From: Polytrichum commune
Taxonomy: Eukaryota > Streptophyta > Polytrichopsida > Polytrichales > Polytrichaceae
Length of the DNA: 64,000 nt
Reading direction: 5' to 3'
Assembly: GCA_950295325.1 (NCBI GenBank)
Contig: OX485806.1
Span: 57,095,169 to 57,159,168 of the forward strand
The stretch's first letter is position 1. Each line of letters opens with the position of its first letter. Below, piece by piece: positions 52,003 to 64,000 of this stretch. The notes under the pieces were generated by a model, which did no database searches, was not told where the DNA came from, and worked only from the letters and a program-made list of their open reading frames with translations. A program made the position numbers and the translations under genes.

Positions 52003-53411
52003 CTAAGAAGTAGACTTTGTCAAAAGACCCCCTTCGAGGATGAGTTTGACTTCGTTGAAGCTAAATGTCGGGGCGTGAATGAACAAATTCACTTCCGCAT
52101 CCAAATTAGAAACCTTGATGAAAATGTAATACAAATGCTTACAATTCAGATAAGAATTTCGTTTGCGGCTGAACCTGGAAATCATATCCAAGAAGTATGC
52201 GCAATTGCACTCTGGAAGAGAACTGACTGTCACTTGGTAGATCGGTGGTTGGGGTTCTGATTTGGACTGCAGTGTGATAATGCAACCAAATCCCGGTTGA
52301 GGGATCATAGTTAACTTCAGAACGGTACCATGCATAGCTTCAGCAGAGGCCACCATCTGCCTCTGCTTTGCCGAAGGTGCGCTGCTGGATCGCCGAACAA
52401 GCTCGGACAATCTTGTCGGAGGGATCATGTCGGGGTTTTTTGGAACACGGATTCCAGACATATCCAGCGGGGGAGCAGAGTTGGTGAAGAGTTGAGTCGG
52501 TGTGATGCGCTCCTTTGGTGGGAGTTGAAAACCTGCGTTCTCAAGGGCGAAGATCTTCGAGCGGGTGAGGTTGGTACCAATCTTCACGAGCCAGATTGGG
52601 GGAATAGGTGGCTTCTGGTCATCAGCAGAGAACGGCATGACCCATTTCCAACGAGGGCCCTTCACGCAACGCTCAATGTCGTCTGGGCAAAAGACAAAGT
52701 CCGTGCGCTTCATAGATTGGAGTTTGTAATGATGCCACATACCGGTGTAGGTCGGCGCAGGGACGCTCTTATTATTAGTGACGATTCTTGCAGTGCACTT
52801 CTTCTTCGTGCCTGCATGATTAGCCCAACAAGACTTCCTAGACGTATAGGGTATGCGGGCAATATGCCAAAGAGAGACATCTACTTTGGTTTCTTGCACG
52901 GCAGTGACACGCTGGAAACCAAGTCCTGCAGGTGAAGGCACTTGAACCTCTTGTACAGAGGGGGAAGACTCCTCAATGATAGTGGGTAGTGTTTCTGGTT
53001 GAGATCGAGTGACACGTTTATCGCCATCATCACCAATTGGAGTGTCTGGTCTTCGCTTCTCCGATCCAAACACCTCGGCGCCCTCAAGGTGTAGATCGCG
53101 AGTGCAAAATTCTTCCCCACCGGGCATGTCAAGCAAGACCTTCTGCAACACTGTGGGGTTGCCAGTACGCTGAACTCGACGTTGAACACCCCTGAGCTTT
53201 AGTTCTTCTTTGCTTGGACCATCTCCGCCAATTCCACCTTTAAGGAACTGGTAGTATGCAACAACTTGTAAGAAGGCGCGAATGTAGTCGTCAACCGTAG
53301 CCACGTATAGATCTCCACCTTTGTTGCCGGAGGCTTGAAGCCACTTGTTGTGGACGGACTCCGCAAGATTGCACGACGGCATCTCGGCCAATTGGTATTG
53401 GGTTAAAACCT
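52003..53411 (-). pseudogene. MULE-like transposase, C-terminal part with SWIM zinc finger
   Basis: The minus-strand frame starts after an acceptor (TTGTCTAACAG) with LTQYQLAEMPSCNLAESVHN, where the Asn-rich start and AES-x-H-N-K-W resemble the post-catalytic part of Mutator-like transposases. Near the end CNCAYFLDMISRF then NCKHLYYIF gives the C-x-C...C-x-H pattern of a SWIM finger. The 462 codons are open to TAG/TGA at 52003. The DDE catalytic core is not present in this frame or upstream, so this is a remnant or a domesticated end piece. The middle is rich in Ser/Pro. Confidence 0.6.
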
Positions 53412-53495
53412 GTTAGACAAGTCTATAACGTTGTGTACACCAGGCTCGGTCTTGACGCTTATTACCGGGGGGGTACTAAAGGCAACAGTGGATGA

Positions 53496-53840
53496 TCAAA
53501 GAGGAGGAAGGATTTCTGTTGACACTCCCATCTGAGAATCTGGCCTGCCACAAACCCTATACTTTCTCGTGCCAAGCTCCCACACTACATTGCCATTGTC
53601 AGTTACCTTGGAGGTCTCATGGAAGGTATGAACGAGCAATCCAGTATCAGGATGGTAGATCTCACGCTCTACCCATATTGTACTAGCTTTCAAAGAGAAC
53701 CTAATGCTAAGATGAAGCTCCGAGACAACAACAATACCTTGTGCACCAATGGGGAATATAATAGGGACCCCGATGCCATGTGAACGAAGTTCGGCCATCT
53801 CAGAGACGGGAGGAAGAATTGAGGTGGAAGCCATGAAGGC
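53496..53840 (-). pseudogene. Possible upstream exon of the MULE-like gene
   Basis: The minus-strand frame from the Met at about 53834 reads MASTSILPPVSEMAELRSHG, PIGAQGIVVVSELHLSIRFS and IWVEREIYHPDTGLLVHTFH, ending in TGA near 53496. The composition looks coding. A donor could lie near GTCAACAGAAATC. No family recognised, and the link to the downstream exon is by position only. Confidence 0.35.
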
Positions 53841-54128
53841 AGAGAAAACAAACGTGAAGGAACAAAGATGCAAAGATGCATAAAGAAGGAGAATGGTGAT
53901 GACGATGAAGTTATAAACAAATACGCATGAATATCAGGAAGGAGACAAAACTGTCAGGCATCCTAAAAAAAGATACCCTAATTACAAAGATGGTTGTCAG
54001 ATAATAAAGCGCGCCTCCCATCAGGAGGTATTGCAATTATATACTGAGAAGAATGCGATTGTTCACTTTCTTTCCAATGTGTGAGTTTGATGTGGTGAGG
54101 TTGTGGAAAGAAAATAGAGCGAATAGGT

Positions 54129-54858
54129 TTGAATTGCGGGAGGGCTGAACACATGAAGGAAATAGGCAATTCACAACCTCCGACAACGGAACCATCTAAG
54201 AAAAAAAAAAGGAGGCGATCGTCTACACATCACACTGATAAGAAGAGAAAAACAGTGAGGACACAAAAGTCACAGGCAAAGAAAGCGCCAATCGAGGGCC
54301 GTGGGACGCCCGAGGATTTGAGCCAAAGCATAAAGGACCTGCGGAAACCTTCGTGGAGGCTAGACTATGGGATTCGGCCTTTTCATTTATCACCGATTGT
54401 AGAAGAGGCGGATGGAAGTAAAGCGCAACCAATGGCAGTAGTGGAGGAGTTGGGAAACGACCGCATCCAAGAGGACTCATGCGAAGAGACAAACTCTACA
54501 AGTGTCGTACGTATTCTTCGGGTTCTCCATATATTCAGTTGTTTGAGCACATAATAAAAATGGTAGAACATATTCAACTGTGAAACAACTTTTCTTTTAG
54601 ATATTATGGTTTGTCATCATTGTTATAAACATTGTTTTATCTCAAATATAGGAAGAGGGGGGGAGTGGAGATAGTGAAAATATCTACGAAGAAGACAACA
54701 AGGAGGTAGCACAACAAATTGAGAAGGCGTTAGAAGAGCGAGAACTGATGTCAGGACAACCAACGATTCAAGCAAGAGAAAAAAATGAAGGCGTCCAAGA
54801 GGAAAACGGCAAAGGAAGATCTGAAATCAAATTTGTCGGGAGGCCGCGAAAGAGCTGA
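54129..54858 (+). CDS. Small basic nuclear-type protein, two exons
   Basis: Exon 1 54129-54506 (donor GTACGT) and exon 2 54652-54858 (after AAATATAG) join in phase 0 to about 194 residues, ending in TGA. The N terminus carries PSKKKKRRRSSTHHTDKKRK, a strong nuclear-localisation type patch; the rest is acidic and Gln/Glu-rich. No family recognised. It faces away from the MULE-like gene and could be an accessory ORF. Confidence 0.4.
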
Positions 54859-55068
54859 AGGAGGAGAACCATGCGCAGAAACCCTAAGTGTGGATGTTGT
54901 GACCCCTGCTTCAAGATTTTTGTGAAGCAAGGCGGGCGGAACACAACAAACATCAAGGCGAGGGCGTGGCCGCGGGAGAGGAATGGCGCAAGTAAACCTC
55001 GGAGATTTGAGAAGCACTCCAATAACGCCAACAGAGGACGGGACCTCGGAAGATAGTGGCGCCAATAT

Positions 55069-55907
55069 TGTCGCGCACCTCTCCATGAGGAGTGCCCAAA
55101 ACACCATGGGCACAAGGGGGACCCCGGAGTGACACCCGGGACTTGTGGCGCCGTTGGTGAGAGGGCCCAAGTGATCCTAGTGTGGGTGAGGGCCCCGGGC
55201 GTTGGGAACGTCTCCCACCCACGAAGACTAGGAGGCACAAGGGTAAGGCCGTGAGTTATGCGTAGCTCATGGCGTGGTGATTCTAGAAAGCTCAAGAACA
55301 CCTCAATCGGAGGTGTGAGCTAGGAGTAATGGCCATTTGAGTGGGGCGCTGTCCCGGGACAGCGCCCTGGTACAGCAGTGCCTGGGAGTGATTCCCGGGA
55401 CTGCCAAGGTTCAAACTGGCATAATTTCCTCAATACTTGCCCGAATGGGGCAAGTGAGGAGTCCATCGGCATCTACGTGAAGCGTAGATGAAGATGGAGT
55501 GGTTGGTTGTTCTGATCAGACATCATACAAGGAAGTTATGATGGTCTGAAGCTGCTGGGGGGGTTCTAGGCCCAGCAGCTAAAGGAAAATGTCCACTTGG
55601 CCCCAACTCTTGGTAGAGAGACAAGAGGTTGGTTGACGGTGGGGTAGGGGCCCCGCGTGAAGTCCTAGAGGCTTATATGGGTGAGGTGGTGTGGCCTCAC
55701 CCACCCGAGGCCGAATGGCAAGGCCTCCATGGGCATTGGCCCATTATGAGGCCATAGTTGCCTAGTATGGTTCGGGTTGTTGTAGTGTTGCTCCGGCAAT
55801 GCGATGATCAACATAGGATTGGACTTCCATGGATGGAAGTCCACATTGGGGAAATGGGTTACCGATTAAGGAGTGAGTCCCGAAAGCAAAGTAGGAGGGT
55901 TGGTTCC
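55069..55907 (+). mobile_element. Solo LTR (family S), third copy, 3' truncated
   Basis: It starts TGTCGCGCACCTCTCC and follows the 32907 copy up to GGAGGGTTGGTTCC, then stops at 55907 where the Gyp-D LTR begins. The palindrome is at 55344-55367. Its last roughly 130 bp are absent; they could lie beyond Gyp-D if that element inserted here. Confidence 0.8.
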
Positions 55908-58765
55908 TGTGAACCCTTTGAATGGTCCACCACTCTGCGGGATCACTTTTAGTTAGAATGTTAGCATTAAAAGTTAGAATTGATAGGGAATTTAGGAAAA
56001 ATTAGTTCATTTAGCATTTAGCCTAGAAGAAGGAAGGTCAAAATGAAACTAAGTAGTGCTAGAAGATAGCAAAGTAGAAAAAATGTGCTAGCTAGTAAAA
56101 ACAACTAGCTAAGCAAATATTAGTAGATGCTAGTTATTAAGCAAATGTTAGTAGATGCTAGCTAAGCAAGTGTTAGTTTATTAGTTAGTGTGAGGCACAC
56201 AAGACTATTGGAGGTGTTTTACGTAAGAAGATAAAATCGGCGTGAAGAATTTTGAAGACAAAAAAGAAAGAGAGCAAGGGGGCTACTTGCCCACTTGCCC
56301 CCTTGCCAACTCGATGGCGGAAAAATTAGAAAGATTTCTAAAGGTTTTTTGTCGGAGCCACCTCGGCGAGAGGGTGGCAACCTCAACCGGGAAAACCCCC
56401 GAGCCAAAATTTCGGGAAAGGGTTTGAAAAATGGATCCGGTGGAGGAGGGGTCCAACCCTTTTGTGAGAGGGTTTAAAAACCCCTCCTTCCATCTTGTAG
56501 CTCTCTCTCTTTCTCTAGTTTTTGGGCGAAGCCCTGCTTCAATGTAGTTAGGAAAAAATCCTTTAGCATGTATTCTCAATGGTCTAAAAGAAAGGCTTGA
56601 GAACCTCCTCTACTCTCTCTCTCCTAGTTAGGTTGTGTGTTTATTAACACACCAACAAAATTATTCCTTCTTTTGTAGAAGTAGATTGGATGGTAGAGTT
56701 TTGAGTAGAGGCATTATAGACCTCATCTGCCAATGCCCTGAAGGCTTAGTTAAAAAGCTAGAACAAGATACTTATCATTTTTCATATAGCTATCCATAGC
56801 CGTTTCCCATAGATTTCATATAGCTATCCATAGCCGTTTCCCATTTGTGATTTGGTTGAGATGACAATTAGTTATGGATTTTCAAAGATGGAGTAGAAAA
56901 ACTGGGTGGTCTTGTGGGTAGCGGCTGCTGGATCAGACCTGCGAGCCCAATAGGAATTTTAATTCCAAGAAATTATATTTTTCCCAAGTAGAACTTTTGT
57001 GTAGCTTTCCAAAATGGCTTAGAACATTTGATTTGAGCATGATTTGAATTAGATATGAATTGTGCAAGATGGGACACATAGTTTGAGAACTTTTGGTTGA
57101 CTGCTGCATTACAGAGGACCTGCTGGGTTCACTTCGGCTTACCTTTCTAATCACATATTTTTATCAAATACATCTTTTTAATATCTCTCCAGGGTCATAT
57201 AGAACGTTTGATTTGACTAAGATTTGAATTAGATATGAATTGTTGAAGGCGAGATACATAGTTTAAGCCTTCTTGATTGACTGCTGTGTTACAAGGAGTC
57301 CGCTGAATTTCTATTAGCTTAACCTGCTGATGTCATAATTTTTTCTAGTTAGAGCTTGTTCATAGCTTTCCAATGGTATAAGGAAAGCCTAGATCCAAGT
57401 AGTAAGGAATGTGCTATGAATTTTTGAAGTTAGAAGGTAGATAGGTGGGTTGGAAGGGTCGGTTGAATCGACCTCACACTTCCAACCCTCATAACTTTTG
57501 CATTTCTTATCCGATTAGAGTGATTTTTAGATCATTGGAAAGATAATTTGGTGCACTAAGTATAAATATTATGCTTAGGATTAAATTACAGGGCAGAATA
57601 ACACTTTATATTTTAATTGTTAACTAAGGTACGCTTACTACCAAACTAGTTACAAAGAAGGAGGCAAGGTCGACGCTCGGAAAGTGGAGCAAGGAAGGAG
57701 GTAGCGGCTCGGCCTACATCAAGCCAAATCAACCGAGGAAAATTGAGGTAAATTAACTAACCTTAAGCCTTCCATTTAGGATCGGAGGGAGCACGGCTAA
57801 GGTACGCATCTCTAAACCCACTCACCTATCTCGTAAGGTCAAGTGGCTTGACCACTTGACCGCCAAGGGAGTACCCAATTCCATTGTTTTCGGGGCCCTT
57901 GGTATGTTTTGTGGTAGTAGCTTCATTTATTAGCAAGTTTCGTGTGTGGTAAGTCGGATTAATCACCGACACGACCACTCTGAATGTTGTTGGTGGAAAG
58001 GTGGGGTTAATGACCCGCGAATCCACTATTATGTTGTTGGCCCCATAGATTGGGAGTAATGGCCCCAATTTATGAAGATTGCGCAACAGGTTGAACCTAC
58101 AGGTCGCCCGTCACCCTGGTCCCATTGAGTTGCATTTCGTGGTCTATCCAGTGTAAACACATTTAACAATCAAAACATACAAAATAAATCGTAAACCCTT
58201 GTTGGCAAGAGACCCGAGGTAAGGGGTGATGCCTAATATGTTAATGTAGTAAATTAGGACGTGCAAACAAAAGTAAGTAATTAAGAAGGAATTTGTGTGA
58301 AGGGTGGGACTTAGGCCAAGTTCCCCCGCTTAGAAAACTAAATAGAACTAAATAAAGAAATAGGAAGAATTGAATGGTCCATCAAATTGTCGTTATTCCG
58401 TTCGTTGAGTTAGGGTGGTATGAGTCACACCCGGTTGGGTGTATCAGAACCATCCCAATTCACAAATTAGGATTGCCTTGGTTTCAAGGCTGGTGCGTCT
58501 GCGCGTAGAATAGGTTGTAGGTTAAGGTTAGAACTAGATATGAAATTGGTTAATGGAGTTTAAAGCCACACTAGTAAAAAACTAAGGCCTAACCTCCGGA
58601 GGTACTACGACGCATATTTAATCTCCCTTAAAAATCTAACTACTCACGTTATACACCTATCATCCGGGTTCGGCTTGGGCGCCTGCAAATGCAGGCCACC
58701 TTCACCGAAGGGCTTGTGTGATACTTTTAGGCTCCCTCGAAAGGGGGTGGCCCAAAAGTACCACA
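55908..58765 (+). repeat. Gyp-D 5' LTR, about 2.86 kb
   Basis: It starts TGTGAACCCTTTGAATGG at the break in the solo LTR and ends AAAGTACCACA, followed at once by a primer-binding site. It contains a degenerate tandem repeat of about 182 bp at 56960-57420 (GATTTGAATTAGATATGAAT at 57041 and 57223) and a TTAGTAGATGCTAG minisatellite near 56100-56170. No gene seen. Confidence 0.65.
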
Positions 58766-58788
58766 TAATTGGTGCGTCTGCCGGGAGG
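58766..58788 (+). promoter_or_regulatory. Primer-binding site of Gyp-D
   Basis: TAATTGGTGCGTCTGCCGGG directly follows the LTR end CACA. It differs from that of Gyp-C by one base (TCTGCC versus TCCGCC), so both elements probably use the same or a sister tRNA. Confidence 0.7.
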
Positions 58789-58903
58789 GTGGATGCCCCT
58801 GCCATGCTCGAATGATATTTCTTTGAGTACTTGTACGTTTAGACTAAGAGAAGAAGAGTTTAGTCCAATAGAAATTAGTCATACGTCATGGGCCACTTGT
58901 GCT

Positions 58904-59645
58904 ATGGTTAGTACTAGGGGACGATCGTACGACACCCCAACAACAACAACCGCATTTGCATCGGAGGCAACACCAGGTAAGAGGTCGAAGAACGAACCAC
59001 CAAAACCCGAAAAGACTAAGGAAAATAAATATCAAGGTCTAGGTCCAGAGTCCGAGCGCGAGAGGGAGAAATCCCCCACCCCACAAAGTCCGGTTAGGGT
59101 GGCACGACCCCAACTCATGGCGAATCCTTTGGATGCAATGATGGCTCCTAGAGGGCCTCCCATTGTAATGCCACAAGCATTAGCGCCAAGGGCGATGCCG
59201 AGTTATTTTCCGAAGTTCGGTGGCCTCCCGCATGAGGATCCTTCAACCCACATTGAACGATATATTGAGGTAATGTTGGCCAACGTGATAGCCGAAGACA
59301 CGTACAAACTCGTTTGGTTTTCTACTACGCTAGAGGGTATAGCGTATGAGTGGTACCGATCCCACGATGAGGGGACATTTAGGGACTGGCGAGCATTGCA
59401 GACGGCATTCCTTAGACAATTTAGACCGGAAATGGGCCAACAAAGCGCACTCGTGGCGTTAACGAACATGCGGCAAGGCCCATCCGAGGGTATTACATCA
59501 TACATCCGACGGTTCGAGACGGTGGTAACTCGTTATGTAGGAACCCTTCTCACAAATGACACGATTAAATTCTACTTCATACAAGGGTTCAACAAACAAG
59601 GTACAATCCGAGAAATTCTTAACTCCAACCCTCAGGATTTGGAAG
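58904..59645 (+). pseudogene. Gyp-D gag, truncated by satellite
   Basis: The ATG at 58904 (MVSTRGRSYDTPTTTTAFAS) is about 115 bp after the primer-binding site. The capsid domain is clear: MPSYFPKFGGLPHEDPSTHI, LVWFSTTLEGIAYEWYRSH, FLRQFRPEMGQQSALVALT, ITSYIRRFETVVTRYVGTLL and FFIQGF-like FYFIQGFNKQGTIREI. It is a close relative of Gyp-C gag. After NPQDLEE the sequence becomes satellite at about 59646 and zinc knuckles and pol are missing. Confidence 0.85.
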
Positions 59646-62600
59646 AATATCCAAACCAGCCACATACACATACACAAAAGTCCAACCTATATATACAAAC
59701 AAACATTCAACATTGAAGTCCAAAATCTAGTCCTAAGTACTTGAAGGAAGAGTGTCCAATCCAGCCACATACACATACACACAAGTCCAACCTATATACA
59801 CAAACAGACATTCAACATTGAAGTCCAAAATCTGGTCCTAAGTACTTGAAGGAAGAGTATATTGTCCAGCCACATACACATACACACAAGTCCAACCTAT
59901 GTACACAAACAAACATTCAACATTGAAGTCCAAAATCTGGTCCTAAGTACTTGAAGGAAGAGTATCTTTTCCAGCCACATACACATACACACAAGTCCAA
60001 CCTATATACACAAACAAACATTCAACATTCAAGTCCAAAATCTGGTCCTAAGTACTTGAAGGAAGATTGTCCAGTCCAGCCACAAACACATAGACACAAG
60101 TCCAACCTATATACACAAACAAGCATTGAACATTGAAGTCCAAAATCTGGTCCTAAGTACTTGAAGGAAGAGTATCCACTCCACCCGCATACACATACAC
60201 ACAAGTCCAACCTATAAACACAAACAAACATTCAACATTGAAGTCCAAAATCTGGTCCTAAGTACTTGAAGGAAGAGTATCCAGTCCAGCGGCATATACA
60301 TCCACAAAAGTCCAACCTATATACACAAACAAGCATTGAACATTGAAGTCCAAAATCTGGTCCTAAGTACTTTAATGAAGAGGGTCCAAACCAGCCACAT
60401 ACACATACACACAAGTCCAACCTATATACACAAACAAGCATTCAACATTGAAGTCCAAAATCTGGTCCTAAGGACTTGAATGAAGAGGGTCCAAACCAGC
60501 CACATACACATACACAAAAGTCCAACCTATATACACAAACAAACATTCAACATTGAAGTCCAAAATCTGGTCCTAAGTACTTGAATGAAGAGTATCTTTT
60601 CCAGCCACATACACATACACATAAGTCCAACCTATATACACAAACAAACATTCAACATTGAAGTCCAAAATCTGGTCCTAAGTACTTGAAGGAAGAGTGT
60701 CCAGTCCCACCACAAACACATAGACACAAGTCCAACCTATATACACAAACAAACATTCAACATTGAAGTCCAAAATCTGGTCCTAAGTACTTGAAGGAAG
60801 AGTATATTGTCCAGCCACATACACATACACACAAGTCCAACCTATGTACACAAACAAACATTCAACATTGAAGTCCAAAATCTGGTCCTAAGTACTTGAA
60901 GGAAGAGTATCTTTTCCAGCCACATACACATACACACAAGTCCAACCTATATACACAAACAAACATTCAATATTCAAGTCCAAAATCTGGTCCTAAGTAC
61001 TTGAATGAAGAGTGTCCAGTCCAGCCACAAACGCATACACACAAGTCCAACCTATATACACAAACAAACATTCAACATTGAAGTCCAAAATCTGGTCCCA
61101 AGTACTTGAATGAAGAGTATATTGTCCAGCCACATACACATACACACAAGTCCAACCTATATACACAAACAAACATTCAACATTGAAGTCCAAAATCTGG
61201 TCCTAAGTACTTGAAGGAAGAGTGTCCAGTCCAGCCACAAACGCATACACACAAGTCCAACCTATATACACAAACAAACATTCAACATTCAAGTCCAAAA
61301 TCTGGTCCTACCTACTTGAATGATAAATATCCAAACCAGCCACATACACATACACACAAGTCCAACCTATATACACAAACAAACATTCAACATTGAAGTC
61401 CAAAATCTGGTCCTAAGTACTTGAAGGAAGAGTGTCCAGTCCAGCCACAAACGCATACACACAAGTCCAACCTATATACACAAACAAACATTCAACATTG
61501 AAGTCCAAAATCTGGTCCTAAGTACTTGAATGAAGAGTATCCAGTGCAGCCGCATACACATACACGCAAGTCCAACCTATAAGTACAAACAAACATTCAA
61601 CATTGAAGTCCAAAATCTGGTCCTAAGTACTTGAATGAAGAGTATCCAGTTCAGCCGCATACACATACCTACAAGTCCAACCTATCTACACAAACAAGCA
61701 TTCAACATTGAAGTCCAAATTCTGGTCCTAAGTACTTGAAGGAAGAGTATCTTTTCCAGCCACATACACATACACACAAGTCCAACCTATATACACAAAC
61801 AAACATTCAATATTCAAGTCCAAAATCTGGTCCTAAGTACTTGAATGAAGAGTGTCCAGTCCAGCCACAAACGCATACACACAAGTCCAACCTATATACA
61901 CAAACAAACGTTCAACATTGAAGTCCAAAATCTGGTCCTAAGTACTTGAATGAAGAGTATCCAAACCAGCCACATACACATACACACAAGTCCAACCTAT
62001 ACACACAAACAAACATTCAACATTGAAGTCCAGAATCTGGTCCTAAGTACTTGAAGGAAGAGTGTCCAGTCCAGCCACAAACGCATACACACAAGTCCAA
62101 CCTATATACACAAACAAACATTCAACATTGAAGTCCAAAATCTGGTCCTAAGTACTTGAAGGAAGAGTGTCCAGTCCAGCCACAAACGCATACACACAAG
62201 TCCAACCTATATACACAAACAAACATTCAACATTGAAGTCCAAAATCTGGTCCTAAGTACTTGAATGAAGAGTATCCAGTGCAGCCGCATACACATACAC
62301 GCAAGTCCAACCTATAAGTACAAACAAACATTCAACATTGAAGTCCAAAATCTGGTCCTAAGTACTTGAATGAAGAGTATCCAGTTCAGCCGCATACACA
62401 TACCTACAAGTCCAACCTATCTACACAAACAAGCATTCAACATTGAAGTCCAAATTCTGGTCCTAAGTACTTGAAGGAAGAGTATCTTTTCCAGCCACAT
62501 ACACATACACACAAGTCCAACCTATATACACAAACAAACATTCAATATTCAAGTCCAAAATCTGGTCCTAAGTACTTGAATGAAGAGTGTCCAGTCCAGC

Positions 62601-64000
62601 CACAAACGCATACACACAAGTCCAACCTATATACACAAACAAACGTTCAACATTGAAGTCCAAAATCTGGTCCTAAGTACTTGAATGAAGAGTATCCAAA
62701 CCAGCCACATACACATACACACAAGTCCAACCTATACACACAAACAAACATTCAACATTGAAGTCCAGAATCTGGTCCTAAGTACTTGAAGGAAGAGTGT
62801 CCAGTCCAGCCACAAACGCATACACACAAGTCCAACCTATATACACAAACAAACATTCAACATTGAAGTCCAAAATCTGGTCCTAAGTACTTGAAGGAAG
62901 AGTGTCCAGTCCAGCCACAAACGCATACACACAAGTCCAACCTATATACACAAACAAACATTCAACATTGAAGTCCAGAATCTGGTCCTAAGTACTTGAA
63001 GGAAGAGTGTCCAGTCCAGCCACAAACGCATACACACAAGTCCAACCTATATACACAAACAAACATTCAACATTGAAGTCCAAAATCTGGTCCTAAGTAC
63101 TTGAATGAAGAGTATCCAGTGCAGCCGCATACACATACACGCAAGTCCAACCTATAAACACAAACATACATTCAACATTGAAGCCCAAAATCTGCTCCTA
63201 AGTACTTGAATGAAGAGTATCCAGTCCAGCCGCATTCACATACATACAAGTCCAACCTATATACACAAACAAGCATTCAACATTGAAGTCCAAATTTTGG
63301 TCCTAAGTACTTGAAGGAAGTGGGTCCAAACCAGCCACATACACATACACAGAAGTCCAACCTATATACACAAACAAACATTCAACATTGAAGTCCAAAA
63401 TCTGGTCCTAAGTGCTTGAAGGAAGAGTATCTTTTCCAGCCACATACACATACACACCAGTCCAACCTATATACACAAACAAACATTCAACATTCAAGTC
63501 CAAAATTTGGTCCTAAGTACTTGAAGGAAAAGTATCTTGTCCAGCCACATACACATACACACAAGTCCAACCTATACACACAAACAAACATTCAACATTG
63601 AAGTCCAAAATCTGGTCCTAAGTAATTGAATGAAGAGTATATTTTCCAGCCACATACACATACACACAAGTCCAACCTATATACACAAACAACCATTCAA
63701 CATTGAAGTCCAAAATCTGGTCCTAAGTACTTTAATGAAGAGGGTCCAAACCAGCCACATACACATACACAGAAGTCCAACCTATATACACAAAAAAACA
63801 TTCAACATTGAAGTCCAAAATCTGGTCCTAAGGACTTGAAGGAAGAGTGTCTTTTCCAGCCACATACACATACACACAAGTCCAACCTATACACACAAAC
63901 AAACATTCAACATTGAAGTCCAAAATATGGTCCTAAGTAATTGAATGAAGAGTATATTTTCCAGCCACATACACATACACACAAGTCCAACCTATATACA
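59646..64000 (+). repeat. 105-bp satellite, block C (more than 41 units, runs off the end)
   Basis: Regular 105-bp period over 4.35 kb, same orientation as blocks A and B. Higher-order structure: the variant CCAGTGCAGCCGCATACAC at 61541 recurs at 62276 (735 bp = 7 units) and 63116 (840 bp = 8 units). Runs such as the ATCTTTTCCAGCC and AACGTTCAACATTG variants repeat in the same order at 61736 and 62471. Open frames of 61-69 codons in it are by-products of the period being a multiple of 3. Confidence 0.95.

Noticed and set aside
59951-63839. Recurring 60-70-codon open frames (QPHTHTHKSNLYTQTNIQH type) in the satellite
   Set aside because: The unit is 105 bp, a multiple of 3, so any open frame repeats. 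Both strands show it, and the peptides just follow the ACACAT-rich sequence.
1-64000. tRNA, rRNA or other structured RNA genes
   Set aside because: No cloverleaf-like sequence with A and B boxes or rRNA core sequence was recognised by eye. A covariance-model scan would be needed to exclude them.

Overview
The window looks like repeat-dominated nuclear DNA from a plant or streptophyte alga. Supporting signs are a TTTAGGG-type telomere-like tract (about 40.12-40.18 kb), plant-style Ty3/Gypsy polyproteins, spliceosomal introns with GT/AG borders, a G-box with a telo-box, and DUF7869-type and MULE-like transposase genes. No conserved housekeeping gene allows a species call. A non-seed plant or charophyte is my inference only.

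Layout. 0-2.5 kb: 140-bp tandem repeats carrying a perfect palindrome, then a five-exon gene of a degenerate methyltransferase-like family. 2.5-4.35 kb: non-coding, ending in an 84-bp tandem array. 4.35-31.16 kb: a three-level nest of Gypsy elements. Gyp-A (+ strand, decayed, with a 4-kb LTR that holds its own ORF) carries Gyp-B (- strand, TSD GGACC at 8602/24975), which carries Gyp-C (- strand, an uninterrupted 2068-codon gag-pol frame and 2.1-kb LTRs with no difference seen). A solo LTR sits in the gag of Gyp-A. 31.16-32.3 kb: 105-bp satellite block A. 32.7-37.0 kb: a DUF7869-type transposase gene split by a second solo LTR. 37.0-47.3 kb: a domain filled with a 22-bp palindrome (arms TTTACGAACG and CGTTCGTAAA around two variable bases; 34 copies seen). 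It includes a 179-bp tandem array and a four-exon gene of about 1377 codons with a DGQHS (ParB/sulfiredoxin-like) motif. That gene has four in-frame stops, all TAG, palindromes in every intron, and two in its last long exon. 47.4-49.3 kb: an FCP1/NIF-type phosphatase-like exon and a proline-rich exon. 49.65-50.86 kb: satellite block B. 51.4-55.07 kb: a MULE/SWIM transposase remnant flanked by small charged ORFs. 55.07-59.65 kb: a truncated copy of the same solo LTR, then the LTR and gag of Gyp-D. 59.65-64.0 kb: satellite block C with a higher-order repeat, running off the end.

The best candidate for an undescribed system is the 37-47.3 kb palindrome domain together with its DGQHS gene. A degenerate second copy of that gene's 3' end, also carrying palindromes, lies at 37.03-37.5 kb. 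So the palindromes and the gene appear to travel together as one repeat family. A second palindrome of different sequence but the same design (long arms, two variable centre bases) lies at 67-3230.

Limits: all exon borders, LTR ends and domain names were read by eye. No search or alignment was run.
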